From contig CM041293.1 in the NCBI GenBank assembly GCA_023052935.1, positions 156,433,965 to 156,497,964 of the forward strand: a DNA stretch of 64,000 nt, given 5' to 3'. The notes under the pieces were generated by a model that ran no database searches, had not been told where the DNA came from, and saw only the letters and a list, made by a program, of their open reading frames with translations. Positions 44,029-54,358 of the stretch are shown here, piece by piece (the first letter of the stretch is position 1; each line of letters begins with the position of its first letter). Source of the DNA: Piezodorus guildinii. Its lineage: Eukaryota; Arthropoda; Insecta; Hemiptera; Pentatomidae. The position numbers and the translations under genes were made by a program.

Positions 44029-46029
44029 TAATAATAATATAATAATAATAATAGGCTTAGCGAACCCGAAGGTTCGATGCCGATACCACCAAATTCCGCC
44101 TACACAGACTCGTCCAATGTTCACCATTCAAGCCCAAGCCCCCGAGATCAGCCTTAACGCAATCCTCCCATCTCCGCTTCGGCCTACCTTTCGGACGCCT
44201 ACCAGTCGGATCAGCAAATACCAACTTTCTCGGAATCCGCTCGTCATCGAGCCCAACAACTTTACTCGCCCATTTGAGTCTCCGCGATGCAATCAGCTCA
44301 ATTATATTCACAGGATGCAAGTTCCGCAATTCCGCGTTATGCAACCTTCTAAACTCCCCAGTGGCCTCATCTCTCTTTGAACCAAATATTTTACGCAATA
44401 CCTTATTTTCGAAAACCTTAAGCCGTTGTTCATCTTTCAAAGTAAGTGGCCACGTTTCACAACCGTAAAGAACCGTTGGAAGAATAATAGTTTTATAAAT
44501 TCTAATCTTTAAGTGTTTAGATAGAAGCCGAGAACTAAGTAACTTAGCAACTGAATAATAACACGCATTTCCCACCTTTAACCGGGACTTTATTTCTTCC
44601 TGGATTTCATTTTTTCTAGTTATAATTGAACCTAAATACTTGAATTTCTCTACGTGTTCAAAAGTATGACCTGATACATCAATATCACCAAGATCGACAC
44701 CGTTTCTGCTACTAATCATATACTTCGTCTTATCGGTATTTAATTCGAGTCCTATTTCTTTACCGGTTTTTATTAACACACTTGTATTTAGTTGTATGGT
44801 TTCCGTGTCTTCACCTAGCAGTACCAGATCATCGGCATACCCCAAAACCGGAATCTTGTCACCCATATTTAAGCCTTTCTCGGTACACATCACCTTTTCT
44901 ATGACATATTCTAAAGCTAGATTAAATAACACAGGTGAAAGGGAGTCACCCTGTTTCAAACCCGATCGCACCTCAAATCTCTCGGAGTAATTATGGCCGA
45001 TTCTAACTTTATGGAATGTTTCCGACAAACACATCTCTACTAGGTTTACTAACTTTCTAGGTATTCCCTGTTCAATCATGATATTATATAGCTTCTGACG
45101 GTCTATTGAATCATAAGCCTTTTTAAAATCGATATAAAGTTGATGGACTACACCGTTGTATTCCAATTTTTTCTCTAATATTTGACGTAAGGAAAATATT
45201 TGGTCAATAGTCGAGCGATTCCACCTAAAACCACATTGGTAATCTCCGATAATTTCCTCAGCGTATTCCGTGATTCGACAAGTTAGAATTGACGAGAATA
45301 TTTTATAGCATACTGGGAGAAGAGAGATCCCACGATAGTTGTTACAATCCGACCTCAGTCCTTTTTTATGAATCGGAATAAGTATTGATTCTTTCCATTC
45401 TTCTGGCATTTTTTCAGTTTCCCAGATCTTTTTAACTAAAAAATGTATTTTGAAAACGCCCGCTTCTCCACACGCCTTGATTAATTCACTCGTGATATTA
45501 TCATTTCCTGCAGCCTTATAACGTTTTAATTTTCCTATCGCCATTTCGACTTCCTCTTTACTCGGTGCGTCTATCCATGGTTCAGCGCTCTGATATTCAG
45601 AGAGAGGAGATTGATTATTATTTTCCGTATTTAAGATGCCGTCAAAGTGTTGTTTAAATTTATTTAATATCTCAGAAGGATCCGCAATTATATTGTTATT
45701 TGCATCTTTAACCGCATTCATTAGAGGTTCAAATCTTTTACGCGATTGGTTTATACCTTTGTACATCTCTCTTACGTTATTTTCGTTTCTGTGTTTTTCT
45801 ATTTCTATTATTTTGCCTTTAAGATACTCTCTTTTCTTATTTTTTAAAAGTTTTGAAGTTTCATTCTTTACTAACCGAAAATAAGCCACATTATTATCGC
45901 TTGGATTATTTAAGGAATTCAGTTTAGCGGCTTTTCTTTTTTCGCACATATTTTGACAATCCCAGTCGAACCAAGGTTTGTTCTTTTTATTTTCGATTTT
46001 TCCAAGACATAAATTACCGACCTCTTTAA
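44029..46029 (-). mobile_element. 5'-truncated RTE-like non-LTR retrotransposon
   Basis: A 2001-bp insertion bounded by the 13-bp direct repeat TTCAGGGATATAA (44016-44028 and 46030-46042). The 3' end (44029-44055) is a (TTA)n-type short repeat instead of poly-A, as expected for RTE and related elements. The 5' end is cut inside the region between endonuclease and reverse transcriptase. The insertion lies directly after the hairpin of a family E repeat. It is dead on arrival for lack of the endonuclease and promoter. Confidence 0.8.
44057..45949 (-). CDS. RTE-like reverse transcriptase, N-terminally truncated ORF
   Basis: 630 residues from the first Met. Homologous sequence continues upstream in frame to about 46018 (IENKKNKPWFDWDCQNM) without a start. 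Residues ~1-110 are the linker. The reverse transcriptase follows: WKESILIPIHKKG, CNNYRGISLLPVCYKIFSSI, GDYQCGFRWNRSTIDQIF, YIDFKKAYDSIDR, GLKQGDSLSPVLFNLALEY and the catalytic Y371-A-D-D in GYADDLVLLGE, then DKTKYMIS and FKYLGSIIT. The C-terminal part has LTLKDEQRLKVFENKVLRKI, RRLKWASKVVGL and GRRPKGRPKRRWEDCV. All polymerase residues are present, but the endonuclease is missing. RTE is favoured from wording and 3' tail; a related clade is possible. Confidence 0.85.
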   Translation of the reverse strand: MCEKRKAAKLNSLNNPSDNNVAYFRLVKNETSKLLKNKKREYLKGKIIEIEKHRNENNVREMYKGINQSRKRFEPLMNAVKDANNNIIADPSEILNKFKQHFDGILNTENNNQSPLSEYQSAEPWIDAPSKEEVEMAIGKLKRYKAAGNDNITSELIKACGEAGVFKIHFLVKKIWETEKMPEEWKESILIPIHKKGLRSDCNNYRGISLLPVCYKIFSSILTCRITEYAEEIIGDYQCGFRWNRSTIDQIFSLRQILEKKLEYNGVVHQLYIDFKKAYDSIDRQKLYNIMIEQGIPRKLVNLVEMCLSETFHKVRIGHNYSERFEVRSGLKQGDSLSPVLFNLALEYVIEKVMCTEKGLNMGDKIPVLGYADDLVLLGEDTETIQLNTSVLIKTGKEIGLELNTDKTKYMISSRNGVDLGDIDVSGHTFEHVEKFKYLGSIITRKNEIQEEIKSRLKVGNACYYSVAKLLSSRLLSKHLKIRIYKTIILPTVLYGCETWPLTLKDEQRLKVFENKVLRKIFGSKRDEATGEFRRLHNAELRNLHPVNIIELIASRRLKWASKVVGLDDERIPRKLVFADPTGRRPKGRPKRRWEDCVKADLGGLGLNGEHWTSLCRRNLVVSASNLRVR

Positions 46030-46042
46030 TTCAGGGATATAA

Positions 46043-46764
46043 GAAAAACAAAAATTTGTTGTCACTTCACCATTGTCACTTCAAAAAAATAAAATAAATT
46101 AAGTAAATATATTTGGACAATTACTGACTACAAGGATATCTGAAGAAATAGAAAGGGTGACACAGTTCCTTAACTCTATTAAAAAAAATATATATATATA
46201 TATAGGAAGAAACTAAAAATGGTGATAGCTACTCATGCTATAAATATTTAGTAATGATGTGCTGTATGGAGAGCTCCAATGCCAAGAAGAAGAAAGAAAA
46301 AAAAAATTATTTATCATTGTATGAATGTGGTCTCATAGTATTATTACTATGGCTCCAATAGAAAAAAAATTATAATATATCTCAATATATAAACTGAATT
46401 GAACTAAAGTATTTCTTCTTATTTATGAGCCTTATCACTGTGAAAAAGAAAAATATACATGATGAATCAAATAAAAATCAAATGTGAATTCAAGAAATTT
46501 CGATGACATTGTGACTTGAGTGCATAAGGCAAGGAAGATGCCGATACCAACGCCTAAAACCATTACCCAACACCATTGAGTACCTTGATAAGAACTATCG
46601 TAAACTAAACGTCAGTCAACTTCCTTTAGGATGTCACCCTAATGCAGCGAGGACACAGCTTTCACTGGGACATCACTCAAGAGGAGCGAGAAAAAGAGTG
46701 AGACGGTTCCTGCTTCCAAGGGAACAAGGAGATACATCTTAAACCCCAAAAGGAAGCGAAGACT
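46043..46764. other. Unassigned stretch
   Basis: A less AT-rich part at 46520-46760 has no recognisable protein. No repeat ends identified. Confidence 0.35.
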
Positions 46765-47020
46765 GAATGCATGGTATAAATTAGGTTAGCCGATTTTGTT
46801 TAAAATGTTTATATGACATCTGAGACATATAAGCTTCTAAAATATGTAATTTCAGTTTATTACAACTTATCGTTTTCCAGCTGCAATTACCACATCAATC
46901 AAACCCAAAAGATTTATTTTACAAGTTACACAACCACACACACTTCTTTGCGGGACTTGATCATTGGTATTCAGTGGAACCTGAAACGTGTATTTCCGCT
47001 GAAAACCCAGCCTTGTTGAA
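46765..47020 (+). repeat. Family A fragment, diverged
   Basis: It begins GAATGCATGGTATAAAT, contains CCACACACACTTCTTTGCGG and GACTTGATCATTGG, and ends within GTGTATTTCCGCTGAAAAC. The remainder of the family A unit is missing. Confidence 0.5.
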
Positions 47021-47625
47021 CACCTAGACAGTAAGAGAAACCTCCAGTAAATATTTCAGCTCCATAGACGTTATCGTTTTTAAGATAGGTACTTTGATGA
47101 CCAAAATAACGAACGAATAGTTACTTGATTTTATAAATATAGATATTGCAATTTACAGGGAAGAGATGAATTAATTTTTAAAAAACTATAAGGTATATTT
47201 TGCACTTGGATATTTCCAATGTTGTATGTTCAAATCTTCTGAAGATAGTGCAACCAAATGATCTAACTACATATACACATTTAAAATCTATAACTGCATG
47301 ACCCCAACTATCGGAAATTGTGGCATCGTAAAATCCAGAGATAAGCCGGCTGGCAACCAGTTCAGCTTAAAAGGCATGCCATGTTATACGATCTTTTCAG
47401 TTAAAGCTTATGTTGGAAATATTCGTTTTCTCGTTTTTAAACAAGGTTAAAAGATTTTATCGAAATTCCGAGATTAATTTATATACACTTAAAAGTTGTT
47501 CGGACAGATTGTTAATCTTGAGAGTAGTGCTAGGTTTAAAAAACACTTGAAATGAATTTCTATGCATAGGGTTTTGGTTTATTACTTACAATAATGAACA
47601 GAGATCAACACTAAAAAATAAAAAT
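47021..47625. other. Unassigned stretch
   Basis: No gene or clear repeat end seen. Confidence 0.4.
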
Positions 47626-48470
47626 CTGGTTCGGGCAACACACGACTTTCACTTACCTCCGTTGTTAAAATCGACCAAAGAATTGTCAAATACAAATAGA
47701 AATAAAAATGAGTGAGCTAATAAAAAATGAGTGAACTAATAAAAAAATAATTAAATTGAATTCCAATAAAACATTTTTTATCAAAAAATTTATTATTTTA
47801 TTATCTAAAATAATCAGTTAGTTTTATCGGCTTTAAATTGTTCTTTATTAACTTGTGCTACCTTGTATATAAAATAATATTTTTTCCTAAATCTTTAGCA
47901 TTCCAACGGCATATCTTACATGTATACTGTATGTTCAAAAAACACAAAAATTAACTTAAAAACATGTTTGTTCTTTTCTGTTTCATTTGGTTAGTTCCTC
48001 ATGTTACTAGTCTTTTTATCAAGGCTAACAAGAAGGAATGATTAATTTTTTTAAATGTACAACTGAAGATACTTTAAAAAAACATATTTTTAGAATCTCG
48101 GCATTTAAGCCCTTTTCCACTATTTCATTCAGAATAAACCTATCTGACATTAAATTTTACATTGATATAGCGAGTTTAATCAATATTGTAAATAAATTCA
48201 AAATGCATGGTATAAAGTGGCTATTAGGGTTAGCTGATTTTGATGAAAAACTTGTTGTAATATCTCGGGCGTATAGTTGTCTTAAATATGAAATTTCAGT
48301 TTCAAATGACTTTTCAGTTTCGCGCTGGAGTTACCACACACAGACCTTTTTGCGGGACTTGGTCCTATGGACTCAGGAGACCCCAAAACGGGTATTTTCG
48401 TTTAAACCCATCACAATCGCAATCCTTCCCTTAAAATATATTTCATATATAGGTAAGCAAAAGTAAAAAT
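47626..48470 (+). repeat. Family A dispersed repeat, near-complete copy
   Basis: It begins CTGGTTCGGGCAACACACG, then ACTTTCACTTACCTCC, and ends ATTTCATATATAGGTAAGCA. The CA tract is reduced to CACACACAG at about 48335. A 142-codon frame (48038-48466) crosses it but translates family A sequence and has no domain, so I do not call it a gene. Confidence 0.65.
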
Positions 48471-48894
48471 TATAAGCATCCTGCCCTCAACATTTGAAGT
48501 GGCACGTTTTAATATACTTAGGATCCAAATATCGAATACCAAATACCTTTGCCATCCGCAGTTTTTCTCTAAGCCTATTAAGCCAATTTTTTCATTTCGA
48601 TTCAGGGATTTAGCTTCAAAATGGTTAATTTATTTATTCATTTATCGTCACTGCTGTTGCTGATTGAACAATGATACAGGGTGTCTAATTTTTTTTTTTT
48701 TCTATCGAGATGTAATTAGGATACAAGTTTTTACGAGTACCTGCTTGGTATGCAAACCAAAGTAGAGAATTGAAATTGGTATACGGTTAAAACTGATTTT
48801 AATTAAGCTTATATATAAATGCTGTGTGATATGCACATTAGCTTTAAATATATAGAAGCATCGCTGAAACATTTCATCAAAATGTTTTTTTGTT
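48471..48894. other. Unassigned stretch
   Basis: It includes a partial SINE2-body-like segment (TAATTAGGATACAAGTTTTT then ACGAGTACCTGC) at 48712-48750. Otherwise AT-rich. Confidence 0.4.
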
Positions 48895-49150
48895 TATACA
48901 TTTAATTAATTATGCTACTGACTAATAAGATGATGTTACAGTGGAACGAGATTCTATACAGGTTTCATTGGAATGAGAATCTTAAACGAGTACCTGACAT
49001 CGCACACAACTACATTTTACATCTCGAAGGATGGCATAACCAAGAATTTTTACACCTTTAAAAAACCTTAGGTCATCTGCCGGGTTTGAACCCGCGACTA
49101 GGTTGTTATGATAGCTACTACTCACAGGTGATCCCTGGTGACCGATTTAA
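48895..49150 (-). repeat. SINE2, tRNA-like
   Basis: On the minus strand: a head near TCACCTGTGAGTAGTAGC, the B-box-like GGTTCAAACCC near 49082-49092, then a body that contains GATGTCAGGTACTCGTTTAA, as in the 60190-60440 copy. The A box is worn. Confidence 0.55.
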
Positions 49151-49242
49151 CTTTTCAACGGTCATTGCTCGATTGTTTATAAAAAAAAAAACTAAATTAT
49201 TTTAAGACATGCTGAGCATCCATTAGTCGGCCACTTTACATA

Positions 49243-49248
49243 TGTATG

Positions 49249-49318
<70 letters not shown>
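49243..49318. repeat. (AT)n microsatellite with TATG flank
   Basis: TATG repeats pass into an AT run of about 60 bp. Confidence 0.9.
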
Positions 49319-49320
<2 letters not shown>

Positions 49321-49489
49321 TTTGAGACCACGGCCAGCCGGTATCGGGCTTAATCCCACCTGTACCTTGTAAACATTCTATTGTATATATCTAGGGCTAC
49401 ACAAGGAAATAAAGTCAGTGTTGTTCAAGTTATTCTGCGTATTGTTTATATGTCCTTTTACTTTTCTTATTTACTCTTTATATTTTATT

Positions 49490-50175
49490 TAAGTCAATTT
49501 ACCTCCTGGCATCCTTTCTTTACCAAGTTCTCCGATCTCAACGTCCATCTTAGATCTCAGATATATTTTCATTTAAATCCTCCGTCCACATCTGCAACAC
49601 TCGTTCGTGACCTTCGGACCTGTATATAACACCTCATCGAACAGCAGCTTTCGACAGATCTCTCCTTATCCGATCCTCGACCTTATGAAATTCTATTCCT
49701 TCTCATATCCGTCACTCCAATACTCTTCCGGCCTTCAAATCCCGTTTGTTCAAACACTTTTTGTCTATCCAATTCTCAAATAACCCCCAATTAATTAGCA
49801 ATAAATAGAGCCGAGAGAAACAATAATTTACTATATCTTATTATGCTTCGTATTCAAACATTTATGTATTTTATGTTACAATTTTCATAAGCATTGTAAA
49901 TTTATTTTAATTAGCCTTGTATATATGAATATGTAAATATTTTATTTTTTGTATAGTTTTTTTTTATTTGTTTCTATAAATTATTATTATTAGAAGCTAC
50001 CTGTTAATTTATTATCATTATTCATTTTCTTTGTTATTTTTGTTGTTTTTTGTTTATTTTATTCTTCTATTTTTTTATTACTCTACGATACTGAAGTTCC
50101 AATATAATTTGTCTGTAACATTATTCTGAAGGGACTTGTCCCAGAATAAATAAAGAATTTATTATTATTATTATT
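49490..50175 (+). pseudogene. L2/CR1-like LINE, 3' fragment
   Basis: In one frame 49704-49775 reads HIRHSNTLPAFKSRLFKHFL, a conserved C-terminal tail block of CR1/L2-like reverse transcriptases. Its counterparts are IRHSSSLSTFKSRI (33.3 kb) and IRHASSLPSFKSQLF (60.9 kb). After a long AT-rich 3' UTR the element ends with GGGACTTGTCCCAGAATAAA and a (TTA)n tail at 50158-50175. The rest of the ORF is missing or unreadable. Confidence 0.6.
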
Positions 50176-50794
50176 ATATATATGTATATTATATTTAAAA
50201 ACACATAATTAAAATAACTTAGTATTAATCCGTCTATTAGTTTAGTCCAAGATAGGTTAAAATAATTAGTGTTTAAGAGCCAATGCAATTCCACCTCCCT
50301 TCGTTGCTCCAACAATTCCACAATACTAGTCTATTTAATTAAAACAGAAAACAAGTATTTAACACCAATTCTTTAAAAATGTCCAATTAGATTTTTTTTT
50401 TAAATTGAATGCCTTAATTCAAATAAAATAAAATAATTTTTATGAATTTATGACTGCAGAAAAAAAAAAAAGTGCACGAAAATACAATGTTCAAAGTGAG
50501 TCTATTCTCATGTCAAATCATCATGACCTGGTCAGGTTAATTGGGATTTTAAAGGAAAATAAAAAATCACCATATACCTTTAATATTTACACCTTAGCAC
50601 TAAGGATGAAGAGATAGATACCCGTATAAGCAACAGAAAAGTTCCATGCACCTTTAGCTGGTACAGAAAAGAGAACACTCTATTCGTACTGTTTTATTCA
50701 CAAGGTTCAATCCACACTTACCTTTAATGTTTTATATATGAAGAGAATACTTCTGGAAATGGAGGGATATAATTTAACAATGTGTGTGTATGTA

Positions 50795-50876
<82 letters not shown>

Positions 50877-51020
50877 ATAATGGATGATCTGATATGACAA
50901 CTGGATTGGACGAATGAGCATTAATTTCATGTATGTTAAATTCGGATTAAAATAGTGAAACCTGGGCTTATCTTCCTCCAAAGTATTTTTAATATTTTGA
51001 TTAGAAATAATTAATTTCTT
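50176..51020. other. AT-rich stretch with an (AT)n run
   Basis: No gene. A TG/TATG stretch passes into an AT run at 50799-50872 (~75 bp). Confidence 0.5.
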
Positions 51021-51044
51021 TTTCTTTCACTTACCTATATATGA

Positions 51045-51340
51045 ATTTTTTTTTTCTGGCGCGACAGGCCGTGTAGGCCCTTGGCCTCGTGGTACAATCT
51101 CCTGGGAGAATATACTCACGATTCACGATGTGATTTAACAGGGTAGGATAATCACTCCTTACGCCTATTTTTTGTGAGTTGCCACCATTTGGCTGACGGG
51201 TCTCACATACCCGAGGGAGAGGCTGTGAGTGAATCCCTACTTATTTATATCCTATAAAAGCCCCGCCTGGTCTGGGATTCGAACTCGGAACCTCTAGCAT
51301 GAGAGACTAGCGCGCTAGCCACTCAGCCACGGGCTCCCCA
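51045..51340 (-). repeat. SINE1, tRNA-derived, complete, inserted in family A
   Basis: A complete minus-strand copy: head TGGGGAGCCCGTGGCTGAG with A box TGGCTGAGTGG, B box GAGTTCGAATCCC, body CTCTCCCTCGGGTATGTGAG and GAGGCCAAGGGCCTACACGG, CCTGTCGCGCCAG, and an 11-base A tail (T run at 51045-51055). The likely target-site duplication is ATATGAA (51039-51045 and 51342-51348), partly ambiguous because of the A/T edge. Confidence 0.85.
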
Positions 51341-51661
51341 AATATGAAATATGTAGTAAGGAAAATTACTGCGATCGTGAAAAGTTTTGAATTCCAGTTT
51401 TCAATGGAAATACATATTTTAAGGTCTCCTGAGTCCAAATGACCAAGTCCGGCAAAAAGGTTTCTGTGTGTGTCCGTGTAAAGTAAGTCTAGCGCAAAAA
51501 CAATAAGCCGTATGAAACTTTTTTTTTTTTTTTTTTTATTTATTTATTTAAAGAAATTTACAACTGTATTAAATAAATACAACAAGTAAATAGGCTTTAT
51601 ATATGATTAGTACACATGATAGTCCTGAGAAGAAACTACCCATTGGTAGCACTCCAATGTC

Positions 51662-54358
51662 TTATGTTAGAAGGTCTCTTGGCCATCTTCTTTTAAGGCG
51701 CCTCGGTGGGTTGTCGGGAATAGATATGGAGGAGAGGTCACGGATAAGCGGGTTTGAGTGGGCAGGGAGTTTGGAATGAAAAGAGGTATATCTGTAACGG
51801 GCCAAGTCTTCAACTAATGGGATATTTAGGTCTTTATGGATGATTTTATTAGTAACAAAGTAAGGAGCATTGAGGATTTTACGAAGGATTTTGGACTGCA
51901 AGGATTGGATGCGAGAGGAATTCGATGGTTTAGTAGACCCCCATAGCTCAATGCCATAGGTCCAAATAGGCCTGATAATTGTGATATAAATGAGTTTTTT
52001 GTAGTAAGTAGGAAGTTTTGAACGTTTGTCAAGTAAGTGTTGTAGTAATCTGTATCTACGAGCAGTTTCCTGTCGTTTCAGTCTAGTATGAGGATTCCAT
52101 GTTAGGCGTTTGTCGAGGTGGAGTCCTAAGTACCGAATCTGTTCAACAGGAGTAAGTAGGATATTGTTAAAGGATACGGTGGGGCAGGAAGTCATAGGCT
52201 TACGACGTAGAGTGAAGGTGATTTGATGGGATTTATTAGGATTTATTTTGATTCTCCAGTTTTGACACCATTCTTCAATGGCTGATAGATGGTGCTGTAG
52301 GATTTGTGATGCAGTAACAGGATCATTATTCACAGATAACACACATGTGTCATCGGCGTAGGAAGTAAGAATAGTGCTAGGATGGGAGGGAATATCAGCT
52401 GTATACACCGTGTAAAGGATCGGACCCAGGATACTACCTTGCGGTACACCGGCTGATTGAGTGAATATGGATGAGTAACAAAGGTTATGGTTAACTTTGA
52501 AGGTTCTATCAGAGAGATAGGAACGAATTAATAGGAAGTACGCTGGAGAGAGGAATTGACGGAGCTTGTATAGCAGACCCGGATGCCAAACTCGATCAAA
52601 AGCCTGTTCCACGTCGAGAAAGGCTCCAGTGCAATACTTTCTGCGCTCCAATGTGGAAGATATGACATCCACCACACGGTGACACTGTTGTATAGTGGAA
52701 TGGGATGTCCGAAATCCAAACTGGTGGTCAGGAATCACGTGGTTGGATTCGAGGATTGGGTATAAACGTTTGAGGAGAAGTTTTTCGAGAATTTTGCCCA
52801 TAATGGGCAGGAGGGAGATAGGACGGTAAGAGGATGGATATTCAAGAGGTTTTTTTGGTTTAGGTATCATTTTGATAATAGACAGTTTCCAGTGGTCTGG
52901 AAAATAGGTAGAACGGAGAGTAGCATTATATATATAGGTGAGGAATAATATGGCTTTTCTGGGGAGCTGTTTTAGGATGTGGGATGTAATGAGATCATGG
53001 CCAGGAGCTTTTTTGGAAGGTAAATTTTGAATTATGTTGATGACTTCTGATGGATGAAAGGCCTTAGGAGGAAGGGTCATTTGGAGAGGAACAGTGAGTT
53101 CTGATTCAACACGGTCGATATGGACTGTATTAAGGATATCAGGGTGAGGGACAAACGTTTTGGAAAGGTGTTCTCCGAACAGCTGAGATTTTTCATCATC
53201 GGATCTTGTCCAGGATTTTGAGTCGGTGAGGAGTGGATGATTAAAGGTTTTGTATTTCAGTAGTTTTGCGGTTGTTATCCATAATGATTTGTCTGTTGTA
53301 CTTAAGTTTTCTGTGAAGTTTTGAAAGTTTTGAATTTTGAGTTTTCTTATTTCTATCTTGAGTTTGTTCGTCAGTTTATTGTAAATGGTTTTATCCGAAG
53401 GGTATCGTGTTCGATGCCACTTCGCTCTTGCTCGGCGTTTTTCAGTTAGTAATAGTCGAATATAATATGGCAGGTTGGTTTCTTGTGCCTTCCTGTTTGT
53501 ATATTGTAATGTGTTGGTCTGTATGGCAGTTTCTATTGATTTGTTAAGTTCTTCAATGGCAGAGTCTATGTCTTGTTTAGTTTTTAACAAAATTTTCAAG
53601 TCCAGATTGTTCTCTAAGTCATATCGAAAATTGTCCCAGTTGACTTGTCCTTTAATCAGGGAAGGTAAAGGAGGCTTATGAATAGGATTGGAATGCAGTT
53701 GAAGCAGAACCGGGCTATGATCAGAGGAGAGGTCATCTAAGGATTTGATTGTAGATTGGGTGGAGGAGATTTGGGAAGTAATGAAAATATCAAGGATGTC
53801 AGGACGTTTTTTATGAGATGTAGGCCAGTACGTAGGGTTCTGGGGTGACAAAATGGAATAACTATTGGAGGTTGTGACTCTGGAAAGGATCCTGCCACGA
53901 GTATTGGACGTTCGGCATCCCCACCGTTGGTCTTTGGCGTTGTAATCTCCTCCAGCAATGAAGCGCGGACCAAGAGATCGGAATAAGGATTCAAGGTGGT
54001 GAATGGAGAGTGAATTACCGGGAGGGCAGTATACAGCTGAGATTGTCATATTAAATGGGTGGGAAGATAAGGTAATAGAGGTTGATTGAATGGTGTCAGA
54101 TGGAGAAGAAGGAAGCATGGAATGAGGAATGGATTTATGGATGAGGATACATGAGCCAGCGTGAGATGTGTTGTCTGGGTGATCTGATCGGTATGTGATG
54201 TAGTCACGTATGTAAAAGTGCGAGCGTGTAGTGAAATGGGTTTCAGTCACAAGTGCAATGTCTATGGTATTGTCGTGTAGGAATATGTCCAGTTCGTCAC
54301 GGTGATTCAGTAAACCATTTGCATTCCACAAAAGAATGGCTAGGAAGTTTTTATTCAT
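51662..54358 (-). CDS. Jockey-2 ORF2, endonuclease and reverse transcriptase
   Basis: 898 residues. Endonuclease at ~1-225: LLWNANGLLNHRDELD, VTETHF, GGDYNAKDQRWGCR and the catalytic S212-D213-H214 (LDDLSSDHSPVLL). Reverse transcriptase at ~440-720: YRPISLLPIMGKILEKLLLK, QFGFRTSHSTIQQ, FLDVEQAFDRVWH, AGVPQGSILGPILY and the catalytic YADD at 667-670, then RYLGLHLDKRLTWNPH. The C-terminal region ends PRRLKRRWPRDLLT. No RNase H domain. It starts 4 bp before the end of ORF1, so translation probably depends on termination-reinitiation. All visible catalytic residues are kept. Confidence 0.93.
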   Translation of the reverse strand: MNKNFLAILLWNANGLLNHRDELDIFLHDNTIDIALVTETHFTTRSHFYIRDYITYRSDHPDNTSHAGSCILIHKSIPHSMLPSSPSDTIQSTSITLSSHPFNMTISAVYCPPGNSLSIHHLESLFRSLGPRFIAGGDYNAKDQRWGCRTSNTRGRILSRVTTSNSYSILSPQNPTYWPTSHKKRPDILDIFITSQISSTQSTIKSLDDLSSDHSPVLLQLHSNPIHKPPLPSLIKGQVNWDNFRYDLENNLDLKILLKTKQDIDSAIEELNKSIETAIQTNTLQYTNRKAQETNLPYYIRLLLTEKRRARAKWHRTRYPSDKTIYNKLTNKLKIEIRKLKIQNFQNFTENLSTTDKSLWITTAKLLKYKTFNHPLLTDSKSWTRSDDEKSQLFGEHLSKTFVPHPDILNTVHIDRVESELTVPLQMTLPPKAFHPSEVINIIQNLPSKKAPGHDLITSHILKQLPRKAILFLTYIYNATLRSTYFPDHWKLSIIKMIPKPKKPLEYPSSYRPISLLPIMGKILEKLLLKRLYPILESNHVIPDHQFGFRTSHSTIQQCHRVVDVISSTLERRKYCTGAFLDVEQAFDRVWHPGLLYKLRQFLSPAYFLLIRSYLSDRTFKVNHNLCYSSIFTQSAGVPQGSILGPILYTVYTADIPSHPSTILTSYADDTCVLSVNNDPVTASQILQHHLSAIEEWCQNWRIKINPNKSHQITFTLRRKPMTSCPTVSFNNILLTPVEQIRYLGLHLDKRLTWNPHTRLKRQETARRYRLLQHLLDKRSKLPTYYKKLIYITIIRPIWTYGIELWGSTKPSNSSRIQSLQSKILRKILNAPYFVTNKIIHKDLNIPLVEDLARYRYTSFHSKLPAHSNPLIRDLSSISIPDNPPRRLKRRWPRDLLT

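Noticed and set aside
48038..48466. 142-codon open frame on the plus strand
   Set aside because: It translates family A sequence, passes through the CA tract site, has no domain, and is broken in the other family A copies.
50724..50981. 85-codon frame with long IYIYIY run
   Set aside because: The frame is produced by the (AT)n microsatellite.
53737..53994. Additional small frames inside Jockey-1 and Jockey-2 (for example 53737-53994 and 54669-55031)
   Set aside because: They are alternative-frame shadows of ORF1 and ORF2.
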